This document shows positions 42,601-52,439 of a stretch of 64,000 nucleotides of DNA, one piece after another (the first letter of the stretch is position 1; each line of letters opens with the position of its first letter). The stretch spans positions 62,001 through 126,000 of the forward strand of contig JAFEMH010005376.1 in assembly GCA_022495995.1 (NCBI GenBank). Reading direction: 5' to 3'. Below the pieces are notes generated by a model. It saw only the letters and a program-made list of their open reading frames with translations, was not told the DNA's origin and made no database searches. This DNA comes from Adenophora triphylla var. japonica. Taxonomy: Eukaryota; Streptophyta; Magnoliopsida; Asterales; Campanulaceae. The position numbers and the translations under genes were made by a program.

Positions 42601-44200
42601 GAAAACCTCCAATGATGATTCAAAATTGAAAATAGGAGATATGTGTAATCATTAGTGTTTCTCTCTCTAGAAATCAAAGAAGATGAGAAATTTCAACTTT
42701 GAAATTGGTCTTTGTGCTAGAAACATGAATCACTAAGTGATTATTGTTCTTTTAATTTTATCAAGAAAGAAAATAGGGAATGAAAGATGGATATTTCTCT
42801 CACTAGAAATCAAAGGGGAGAAATTATGTACTGGAACGTTCAATTATAAAATCCCCACACACTACATTTCTAGCTCCGCCACTGTACTAAGTTAAGTGAA
42901 ATTGAGTTGTTATTAGAGGGTACACTTGTGCAATTGCAATCCCCATAATCAGTGCAGCAACAAATTCCATCTAGTAAAGTTCAATTATAAAATCCCCCCA
43001 CACTACAATTGCTAACTAAAACTATATAATTGAAAACAACGATTTCCAGTTCATTTCCATAAATTAAAAACAATAACAGCAATTATATTTATAATCGGCA
43101 AACGAATTCCATTTCAATAGACAATATTTTAGGGCTTCTTTTTCTGATTCCAAGAGATAGATGAAGTCAAAAGAGAGAGAGATGATTACCAAGGCAAGAG
43201 GAGGAGGAGGGAGAGTGGTGACTTCGGAGTCGTGGAGATGAATCTGCTGCACCTTCCCAAACGTATTTTTGAGCTTCTGTCCCTTTTTCCATCTCCGTTT
43301 TGTACTGATTTATACTTACATTATGCGTGTGCAGTTACACAGTGAAAGAGAAAGGGAGAGAGAATATCGAATGATCCCCGCCGGGAGTTGAAACTCGTTT
43401 GAGCAAAAGTGAATTTACCCATGAACCATGAATAAGACGACGAGTTCCTCTCCCCATCTTTGGTCGTGACATTGACTCGAAAATGGTGATTGCGATTAGG
43501 GATCAGATCTCTCAGTGCTACGGTCGCCGTTCTACTACCGGTTGAATTCGAACGGTCCATAGGCATTTTAGGGAGAGGATAATACAAAATGGCGTCGATT
43601 GAGTTGTGATTTTAAAGAAGAAATACAGAGGAAAGTGAGGGTCATCGGAGTTGGAAAGGGAAGAGTCGCCGGAGGGGAGTGAAGGGGTCGCCGGAGGGGA
43701 GGGAAGGGTCGCCGAAAGGGAAGGGGAAGGGTTGGTAGAGAGAGAAAGTGAGAGAAGAGAGAGAGAGAGAGGGGGGGTTAGTTTTATATTTTTGGGTAGG
43801 AAGGACTAGGTGGAATTTTGATTATGAAGCCGGATTAGTTGGTTAAATTTCAAAATTCATGTCTTAATTGGTCGTTTGACTTAGGATGGAGGATCCACCA
43901 GTAATTTCCCCCTCCTTGAATACATTGTTTCATGTCGACCCCTTCACGCGAAGTAGGTAGATTTATGATCGTTATGTATTACTCTGTCAATCTAAAAAAT
44001 AGGTTTAATTTTTTGTGAAAGTGTAATTATTTTATTTGCTACTATATGTGTACTGATCGTCGTTCAATTTACTGCTCCTAAATCTTGTTGTTGATTGGAT
44101 TGCGTATTTATCTAGAGAAAGTCATTAGGGATTTAGGGAATATTTGGTTATATTAGTAAAATGAATTAATCTATGATTTAAAAATGAAGGAAAAACCTAC
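42601..44200. other. Spacer with a weak minus-strand open frame
   Basis: A minus frame 43587-43321 begins MYYPLPKMPMDRSNSTGSRT; I do not recognise it and it may be chance. A GTCGCCGGAGGGGA-type repeat lies near 43670-43715 and a (GA)n run near 43737-43775. Two short CTCCTTGAA/GTCGACCCC stretches near 40925 and 43912 may mark an insertion boundary. Confidence 0.4.
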
Positions 44201-44221
44201 TGATTTTTGTTAAATTTTCAT

Positions 44222-44600
44222 GCTTGGGATGATCCATTGCAGAGTCTCTTTACAAATTCCCATTCATGGGTTATAAAGACTACTATTTCTATTTATGGGG
44301 TGATCGGGGAGATCATCAAAAGCCTTTTCTATTCAATATTATGGCTGATATCTTGAGTAGGTTGTTGTGTGGGAGGAGGATGTTGGGTAATAGGGGTGTA
44401 AGATCGTTAAGGACATTGTCATGTTTTCCTATCTTCACTTTGCTAACAATATGATTTGTGTCTCTAGCAGAGTGTCTGAAATTTCAAGATTGCTTTAGCG
44501 ATTCTTCAGATATTTGAGAGCACAATTGGGCTTGCTATTAATTTGGCAAAGTGTGTCATTGTAGCTTAATGTGGGGTTTAAGGTGAGTTCTAGTTATACT
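44222..44600 (+). pseudogene. LINE reverse transcriptase remnant
   Basis: The segment KPFLFNIMADILSRLL matches the plant L1-type motif PLSPFLFNIVADILSRLI. In the next frame LHFANNMICVS stands for the catalytic HFADDT/M box, with DD changed to NN, and a later GLAINLAKC matches the ISGLKINxAKS motif. Frames change at least twice. It is a short, dead LINE relic. Confidence 0.65.
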
Positions 44601-45360
44601 CCTTTCATGAGTTACTCATGTCTACTCCAAGCACTTCAACACACCCAACTTTCTTGGATTGCTTGCAGTAAAGGTGATTTTGTTTTAAAAGAATATTTGT
44701 TTTTAAGAATAAGTTGGCTACCAAAAGGGCGCACCAATTTCTGTCCATTATTGTTGGGTTTAATTAGCAATTACTTCGGGTTACTTAATGTTTGGTGTGT
44801 GTTTAATTGAGAAATTGGTGGCATGAACAACGTTCTCTACATGCTATACACTTTGACAGTATAAAACTTATCCATCAATCTCTATCTTGCCTATATTCTC
44901 TATATTGATGTATTTTTAGGGATTATGAGAACTTGATTTTTATTTATATCGTAATATTGTTTTTATGTTTCATTTCTATCCAGGGGAGAGGAAACACTTA
45001 CTATTAGCGCACCCTTAGATAAACCCTGCTTTCTTGGATTGCTCGCAATAAAGGTGATTTTGTTAAAGAATACTCCCTCCGTCCCATAAAACCTTACCCA
45101 TTTTGCTATTTTGGACGTCCGACAAAGGAATTTTTTTAAAACTTCTTTATTCATGGGACACACTTGTCATACTCACAACAACTATTCACTTACTATTCTC
45201 TACCCCACTTTATCTCTTCTACCCACTCACAACTCCTACTTTAATAACATTATATATATTCGCTCCTTATTTTCCGTTCTCAACAGTAAACGAGTAAGGT
45301 AATGTGGGACCGAGGGAGTATTTGTTTTTAAGAATAAGTTGGCTACCAAAATTCCTCAGT
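44600..45360. repeat. Duplicated block, one copy holding a MITE
   Basis: CTTTCTTGGATTGCT, AAAGGTGATTTTGTT and TTTGTTTTTAAGAATAAGTT occur together near 44651-44720 and again near 45028-45345. The second copy contains the MITE at 45073-45318, so the first copy shows the empty site. Confidence 0.8.
45073..45318. mobile_element. Stowaway-type MITE
   Basis: CTCCCTCCGTCCCATAAAAC at left and GTGGGACCGAGGGAG at right, TA on both sides. The empty site AAAGAATATTTG is seen at about 44689. Confidence 0.92.
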
Positions 45361-46020
45361 CCATTATTATGCAAACCCCTTGCAATATAAGTGAAGAAAT
45401 AAGACTTTTTTTTCATTTATGTAATTTTAGTTCTTTATTTAATCTCATCATTACTCGAAAATTATTTGCTTTGCATCATGGCTGATGATATAGTTGGTTT
45501 CCATGTCAATACACATATTCCGGTCGTTATTAGATCTCAAATGCATTATGAAGTTACTGGAGATCCAATCTATAAGGTGGTGCAAGTGAAAATTGGTATC
45601 TCTATAGCCCTTTTTCACCAAATTTACAAATTTCATCAAGTTTCAATTCGGATAGCATAACTTTTGCCCTGTTATATGGTTTGCCAGGAGATTGGAACGT
45701 TCTTTATGGATGTTTTCAACTCATCTCATACCTATGCAACATGAGGGGCATCAATTCACGAGTTCCGGTAAAAGCATTTCTAAGCTTATACAACCATTTC
45801 ATAGAAACCTTTGGTCAATATAGAGATATTTGGATCCTGAAATTAAAACATCCTTGCTCTCATTATTAGTCAAGAATATATTTATTCTCCCCCCTCCCCA
45901 CCTGAAATGAGTGTCCACTTGTGTTCATGATAACTTCTAAATCTGGCAATAGTCCAATGGTATCTTCTTGAGCTTAAGGCAAGCGAACACCATAGAATAT
46001 ATTGTCCTATTATGCGGATA
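45361..46020. other. Spacer with short unrecognised pieces
   Basis: The end of this stretch (CTCATTATTAGTCAAGAATA at 45859 and CACCTGAAATGAGTG at 45899) recurs at 55138 and 55689, there separated by about 520 bp, so this is a deleted relative of the segment near 55.1-55.7 kb. A frame with HFIETFGQYRDIWILKL is not recognised. Confidence 0.45.
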
Positions 46021-46350
46021 CCTGGAGCAATAAGCCGCCAGCTAAAAGTCCTCTGCTAGATGCCATGATTCCAAGACTGAAACGGCTGCATCGAAGCAAT
46101 GCAACCACATCTATTTGAAAGTAAGTCACACAATTGTACATCTACAGTAAATATGTCATCTACATGGTAAAGCTAATTAGCTTGAGGACATGATATGCAG
46201 CAAGAAGTGTGACCTGGATTGTTCCATTGACTTGCAATTGAGAAGTGAAGTAATCTGGTGAACTGCAAAGTAACTTGTAAAATAGTTCCCTCTTAGTCAC
46301 TTTCTTCTCCAGAACCAATATCTGGTAACACATCTCCATAACCTTCCACA
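46021..46350 (-). pseudogene. SPO11-1: SPO11-1 (meiotic topoisomerase-like) two-exon fragment
   Basis: Exon 46350-46214 (minus) encodes VWKVMEMCYQILVLEKKVT then KRELFYKLLCSSPDYFTSQL. The RELFY tyrosine corresponds to the conserved catalytic region of Spo11/TopVIA. Exon 46110-46021 encodes DVVALLRCSRFSLGIMASSR then GLLAGGLLLQ, ending at a GTATCC donor. Both match plant SPO11-1, which makes meiotic double-strand breaks. The two exons are separated by about 100 bp of intron. The donor of the first exon looks altered. Upstream and downstream exons are absent, so it is a captured or relic fragment, close to Helitron ends. Confidence 0.85.
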
Positions 46351-46411
46351 CTGGTTGAGACACACACACACACACGATAGAGAGAGAGAGATGAGACAAT
46401 GAACTTTGCAA

Positions 46412-47490
46412 ACTGTGTGCGTGTTTATTGATAATCGAAGTCTATTCCAAATGAGAACAAAAGATTACTACCTCTAATGAAGGCTTTAGCTGTGTCCTCT
46501 CTCATTAAAGACCTTTTGGAAAACGAATGAGAGAAAGATCCACGAAACTTCAGTCAGCAATCCTTGATTGACTCTACTATTGCTCGCCTTTCTAATAACC
46601 TATTCCATTCATGATGCAAATTTGCAAGAAAGTTCAGAATCATGATTTTACACTTATAGTAGTAAGTATACAACAATCTTCATGACCATGAAGTTAGAGA
46701 CGAAACACAATAATGAGTTTAAAAAAACATTTATAATGATATAAGATAATAAAAATAGAGTCGTATGATCCACATTCATACAGAATTCCACCCAGTTCTG
46801 TTCACAATCATCTGTTAACTCTTGACATTTTCAACTTGCAACCACAAACTATCATACTTAGAGAACTCCTATATTCTACCTTGGACACAGCATTTTTCAT
46901 GATAAATTATTAGCTCACTTGGACTTGAAATAAATTAATAACAGTTGTTTATACGATCTGTCAAATGGACATGTAGCAGTCAGACTTGCACAAAAACCAC
47001 CAAAATTCTGCTAACGGTCCTTTATTAACTATTAGCTCCCCATACTAAACTAAAGCTGCAGATTACAAGTAGACATGAATCTACCCATTCAGACATTTTA
47101 ACAAACAGTTGAACTACAACTAATGACCAAATTGAACCAAATCAGGATTTGCAATACATTTCAATTTAGCTTCTTCTACTACTACTTATATCACCAGCAT
47201 ATACAAATCAGGATTTGCAATACATTTCAATTTAGCTTCTTCTACTACTTCCATATTATTCTGATCCTCAGGCAATATATATCAAAGTCAATGTCTCTCA
47301 TATCTCCCAAAACAAAACCACAAAAATCCAAACAGCAATTAAACATAGTTCATTTTCAAATGAGCAGAAAATGTGACTAATATTTGGAAAGAGGGAAAAA
47401 AAATTAGAATAATAGAGTCTATTTGATGGCTGTAACAATTATGAAATAATTATATGATGAAAAAACAATGGAAGAAGTAAAATTCATACC
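46412..47490. other. AT-rich spacer without a recognised gene
   Basis: A 68-bp tandem duplication starts AAATCAGGATTTGCAATACA at 47138 and 47206. Otherwise nothing recognisable. Confidence 0.5.
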
Positions 47491-47888
47491 TTTAGCTGGA
47501 GCCTGCAAAACCCTAAAGCCCTAATAAAAATCTACCTAAATTCCTGCAAAAACGAAAATATTGGGAGAGGAATTCGATTAGCAATTAAAAATTAATTGAA
47601 GCAAGTCAAATATCTAATCAGCCGCAGTCAATGTACCGGAGGACGACGGAGAGAGCAAACCTAATGAACTGCCGTCTAGGGATTCAAATGAGGGGAGAAT
47701 ATCAGAAAAACAACTCTTAAGGATGGAGGCAGTGAATAACGAAGCCCTTATCCCTTCACGACCTTGATTACAAAGAGAGAGAAGATAGAGGGAGCGGCGG
47801 TGACCGTGGAAGAAGAGGAGGGATAACAACCATGGCAGCAGAGGGCGGGGATGTGTTTGGGGAAGAGGGAGTGACGCTGGAGAAAGAG

Positions 47889-47920
<32 letters not shown>

Positions 47921-48199
47921 GAGAGAGAATGGCGAAGAAGGGTTGCAATGACGAAGAAAGGAAGTAGAGAGAGAGACAAGAAGATGAGCGGTCAAAAAGG
48001 TTTGGCTTATTAGAATATCAAAATACCACTCTATGGTATTGTAATTACAAATATGATTTGGCATGAAATTACTTGACTGCCCTTATTTTAAGCGGGAAAA
48101 CTGCTCTTGCACTTGCCTCATTATATAGTTATAGACTTGACTGCCCTTATTTTAAGCGGGAAAACTGCTCAAGCACTTGCCTCATTAAATAGTTATAGA
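47491..48199 (-). mobile_element. Helitron 5' end, doubled, with leader-like captured DNA
   Basis: On minus, A/TCTATAACTATTTAATGAGG begins at 48199, and 65 bp further a second near-copy TCTATAACTATATAATGAGG begins at 48135. Both continue GCAAGTGC, GAGCAGTTTTCCCGC. Then comes CT-rich DNA resembling a 5' leader and an intron boundary (TTTTTGCAG near 47545). It interrupts the DEAD-box capture B. The 3' end may be 39081, but this is not proven. Confidence 0.6.
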
Positions 48200-48229
48200 T
48201 AGATAAATCCAGAAAGCATATTATCATAC

Positions 48230-49558
48230 CAGTACAAACAAGATTTCGGCATGCACCGTTATGGAAATCATGAAATACTCTGTTACAGTGATCTTGAAGC
48301 ATCTCTGCGTGAATATAGAAGCAAGAATAACCGAGCTCTGTTATTTTCTTAGCCAGCAGCTCCACCCGATTAACGGAATTGCAGAAAATGATTGATTGAT
48401 TGATTTGAAGCTAAAAAAATAAATCGATGTTAGTCCAGATCTACAGAAAAGGCAAATCTAGAGATAAAATTCATGATGATAGATCTAATCTTTGAGAAAA
48501 GAGTGTTAAGGCAGTGCACTTTCTGTGTTTCTTCTACAAAGGCATAGAACTGAGTTATACCCTTTAGTGTGAGTTCATCCATTAGGTTTATAACATAGGG
48601 CTTCTGCAAATATCTACCTTTAAAGTCCTTAACTGTCACCGGAAATGTGGCTGAAAACATTAAAGTTTGACGAGTCGGAGGCATAAACTGAATCAACTGC
48701 TCAATTGAAGGTTAGAACTCGGGTGACAGAAGCTTATCAGCCTGCAATATTAGTAGGGCATGCCATCAAGGTTTCTATACTTTCAATGTTAAGAAAAAGT
48801 AAATCAAGAGCAAGATCAGACGCCATTTGCTACAATCACAAAGCCCATCTAATTAAAATGAAGTTCATTAATATGGAAAATACACGTAACATATACTCCC
48901 TCCGTCCCACCGATCTTAAGAAAAGTTTCTATTTTGGGCGTCCCGCTAATCTTAAGAAATCCCAAAATAGAAAGTTTTTATTATTTTTATACTCTTTCTA
49001 CCCCACTCATTCTCTCTCCTACTTTACTTTTACACTCACAACATTCTCTCTCCTAACTATTCATCCCACTCATTCTCTCTCCTATTTAATTTTTCACACT
49101 CACAACACTTCTTCCACTCATTCTCTCTCCTAATACTATAATAATATTCCTTAATTCCCATGCCATTTTACTTTTTCTCAAGCTCGCTGGGACGGAGGGA
49201 GTATAGTGATGGTTGCAGGCTATACCTCATCCATAACAAGCATTGCACAATCTTTCAAATTGCAAATGCCCTTCTTTGAAAGATCCAGTATTCTTCCAGG
49301 AGTGCCAACAAGTAAATGGACAGGCTGATATAGACGCATTATATATGTCATCTTTCAAGCTTGTCCCACAGGTGGTAACCATGACTTGGATCTGTAGATG
49401 CTTTCCAAGTTCCTTACAAACTTGTGACGTTTGGAGAGCCAACTCTCGAGTTGGTACAAGTATAACATTGTTATCTTGATCAATTTTTTCCAATGCAGGT
49501 ATACATAAGGCATCTGTTTTTCCTGTCCCATTTTTAGCTCTCGCGAGAATATCACTTC
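48230..49558 (-). pseudogene. DEAD-box RNA helicase fragment, copy B (inverted)
   Basis: In minus order: exon from 49558 with [40 protein letters not shown] and [14 protein letters not shown] (motif Ia region; GG changed to CG) with a frameshift at the DDI; the DLSKKG-type exon near 49300; the exon 48741-48487 with [11 protein letters not shown] and the same TAA stop before PSIEQL as in copy A; and exon 48410-48230 with [32 protein letters not shown] and [10 protein letters not shown] (motifs IV and V region). It is a better-preserved capture than copy A. A MITE (48896-49201) sits in an intron. Confidence 0.88.
48896..49201. mobile_element. Stowaway-type MITE in capture B
   Basis: CTCCCTCCGTCCCACCGATC to GCTGGGACGGAGGGAG, with TA flanks. 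Copy A has the empty site ACTATATATGTTACGTG at about 9549. Confidence 0.93.
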
Positions 49559-49749
49559 CTGTGAGAGCAATCGGAAAAAGTAGAGCAAAATTTAATGCAA
49601 TAAAGAATGTGATGCTTAGTTTTATTTTTTTTCAAACATATAAGGAAAAAAGATGGATTCAACAATAATAAAATGCATCCAAGAAAGGAGTGTGTTATAA
49701 AAAAAAAAAAAAAAGAAAAGAAAAGGAAATTACGTAACACGTGAATACA

Positions 49750-49896
49750 ACCACAACGACCAGAACTAATATACCCAAATGATGTGAGAGATGATCCAGC
49801 AGCTAGCAGCTTTCTGGCAACAAAAACGCAAAAAACAGCAACAGGAGCAGCTATATGGAACATCGTTAGAAAAAGAGAACTTGCATCCGGCCACAA
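49750..49896 (-). pseudogene. DHHC palmitoyltransferase fragment, copy B
   Basis: The minus strand reads [20 protein letters not shown] then [10 protein letters not shown], the same fragment as 8817-8990. It is adjacent to the mini-Helitron at 49908. Confidence 0.75.
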
Positions 49897-49907
49897 ATAT
49901 AAAGATA

Positions 49908-50073
49908 CTAGTAAAAGCCCGTGTCCGAGGACACGTGTTTATTTTTTTTTTTAATTAATTTTTTTTTTAAAGGGCAAAATGGGAAAGAGACAATTTAGTG
50001 AGGGCAAAATGAGAAATTGACATTTGGTACTGTTCATAATACTGTTCACCCATGGTGTGATTTATACTATAGA
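49908..50073 (-). mobile_element. Complete 166-bp mini-Helitron
   Basis: On minus it starts A/TCTATAGTATAAATCACACC and ends with hairpin CGTGTCCTCGGACACG, GGCTTTTA, CTAG, then T. Both ends are intact. Interior motifs (TACTGTTCA, GGGCAAAATG) match the mini-Helitron at 1442-1717. Confidence 0.85.
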
Positions 50074-50559
50074 TAAAAGAAAAAAATTAAAATAAAATAA
50101 ATAAAAAAAGAAAACTTACAAAAAATGAAGAAAATGAAAAAATCCTCAAAAGGGAGAGAAGCCTCCCTCTTGTCTACCAAATAAAACTTAACCCTAAAAA
50201 TGATAACATCAACCATTTATATTAATGTGGAAGAGATTGATTAAGGCTTTGGTGATTAAGGTCCAGAAAATGGAGTAAGGCCCAATCAATTAAACAAAAA
50301 CAAAGGAGGCCCAATTCAGCCTACTGGAAAATGCCTAGGCGCTGGAACTTGGCTTGGAGCGTTGACTTGGGAAAGGCTGCCTTGGGCATTGACTTGGGAG
50401 AAGGGCGGGCGCAGCAAGAGGCCGAATGACTTGGGAGATCACTTTTGTTGACTGGCTGGCCAAATTCTGCTTTCTTCGATAATTCCTAGGCGCTGGAAAA
50501 TGCCTAGGAATTATCAGATTACTTGGGTGAAAATCTTGCACATCCTTTTCTCCCTCCCT

Positions 50560-50612
<53 letters not shown>

Positions 50613-51487
50613 AACCATTGAATTTTTTGATCACAATATCTAAACTTCCTCACTAAGAAAACGCGTCTCTCTCTTTCTCAAAGTTGAAAGTAAACGTTTA
50701 AGTCAATGAGAGTAATACCTATAGACTCCTTCTTCCCCCAGTTCACACTCACTTTGAAGATTGAATCTAAAGGCAGAAGAGTTTCCTTCCCTTCCCTTCC
50801 TATCTTCAACTTACCACCGGTGGATCTGCTACAACATTACACTACTATCTACTAACTGTATGTATATTTTCATGTTTTGCTCTTCCCAAATTCATCGACT
50901 ATCAGTTTTCAATTTAGATCATCTAAAACAAAGTTTATTTTTTTTGTTTCTTTTACTGTGTTTTATGATGATTCCCTAATCTATAAGCATGTTCCCCATC
51001 TCTTCTTTCTATAAGAATTGAAATTTTAGTTTCTATGTACTCCCTCCGTCCCGCTACAAATCACACAGTTACTGTTTGCACGCGAATTAAGGAGAAAATT
51101 AGTGGAGTAAGTGTTGTGAGTATGAAAAGTGAGGTAGGAGAGAGAAAGTGTGGTAGGAAATAGTGATTTGATTGGTGTTGTGAGTATATTTTCATGTTAA
51201 TTGCTCTTCCCAATTTAATCTTTCTATTTCTATAGGAATTGAAATTTTAGTTTCTATATATATATATTCAAACACTACATATATAGAACATCAATCTGGA
51301 AAAACCTTGTAAGAATCTTTTATGGGGGTCATTTGCATCTCATAGGCTGCCTTGTTTTGGATCTAATTCAAATCCTTATTTCCATCCATGGTCTTCCAAC
51401 TTTAAACTATCTCTCCTTATCAAAGCTTTTTGGATCATCAGATTACTTGGGTGAAGAAAATCTTGAGTAAGGGCATAAGAATCAAAC
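50074..51487 (+). other. Upstream region of kinase cluster 2
   Basis: A TC repeat at 50567-50610 followed by CTAAACCATTGAATTTTTTG and AACGCGTCTCTCTC matches the leader of the processing peptidase exon at 61980-62090. From 50785 the DNA matches the region before kinase cluster 1. A 3'-truncated MITE (left end CTCCCTCCGTCCCGC) lies at 51040 to about 51187. Confidence 0.6.
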
Positions 51488-52353
51488 ATGTCAACCTCCT
51501 CCTCATCAAAAAGATGCTGCCAGTTTTCACTCGAGGAGATCAACGCTGTCACAAATCAGTTTGAGAAAAAGCTCCTTGGAAAAGGAGGAGAAGCAATGGT
51601 CTATTTCGCTGAGATCTATATCGGCTCAAAGAAAACTCCTGTTGCTGTGAAATACTTGAATGCTCCAAAAACCAAGAAAGACACCACTAAGGAGTTTGAA
51701 AGTGAGATCCAGACGTTAGCCAAGATTCAACACCCCAACATTGTCTCTCTGATTGGCTACTGCAACGACTCAACATCTGCCTTGATGTTGCACGCGGGTT
51801 GCAACACCTTCATAGTGAGACCAATGAATTTCCCAAAGGAATAATCCATCGCGATGTGAAGCCGGGGAATATTCTTGTGGGTGAGAATTGGGTTGGTAAG
51901 CTTTCTGACTTTGGGATGCTTAAGTTGTCCAATGCTGGCCAAGTCAAATCCTCGATGGTCCCTTATCGTAAAGGCACTGCTGGGTATTACGCGCCCGAAT
52001 ATCTCGATTTTGGTCGTGTAACAAGGAAAATTGATGTTTATGCCTTCGGCGTTGTATTATTCCAAGTGTTATGCGAGAAAATGCCTTGGGATAGGGAGGA
52101 TGAGAGCTACTACTTCGATGAAAATGAAGATTTAGGAATTTGGGCCCAGAAAAACGTTGATGATCAAATCCGACGGGAGATGTCGGGAGATTCCTTTACT
52201 TTATTTACTGATATTATAGGGAGAAGCTTGCAAGGGAACCCAGGCAAACGGCCTACTATGGAGAAGGTGGTGCTGGATCTAGAGAAGGTACTGCTAGAAT
52301 GCCAAGAATCCGAAAACCAACCAAAGCAACTTGATGACACTGAAGAGGTATAA
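51488..52353 (+). pseudogene. Kinase K4 with 100-bp internal deletion
   Basis: It starts MSTSSSSKRCCQFSLEEIN and keeps GKGGEAMVY, VAVKYL and HPNIVSLIGYCN. Then a 100-bp deletion between two CTGCAACGA repeats (present at 13013 and 13113 in K2) removes the hinge and shifts the frame. In the new frame the rest is intact: HRDVKPGNIL, DFGMLKLS, YYAPEYLDFGRVTRK, DVYAFGVVLFQVL, GKRPTMEKVVLDLEKV and a TEEV stop. The gene cannot give a full kinase. Confidence 0.88.
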
Positions 52354-52439
52354 ATATAAAGGTCCTCTTTTATTCCTTCCACTTCTCTTATTCACTCTCT
52401 AATGCGCTATTATATTGTCTATGAAGACCTACTTGCAAC

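Noticed and set aside
43321..43587. Minus-strand frame MYYPLPKMPMDRSN as a gene
   Set aside because: No recognisable domain, no conserved splice context and no duplicate with the same frame; left as a weak note only.
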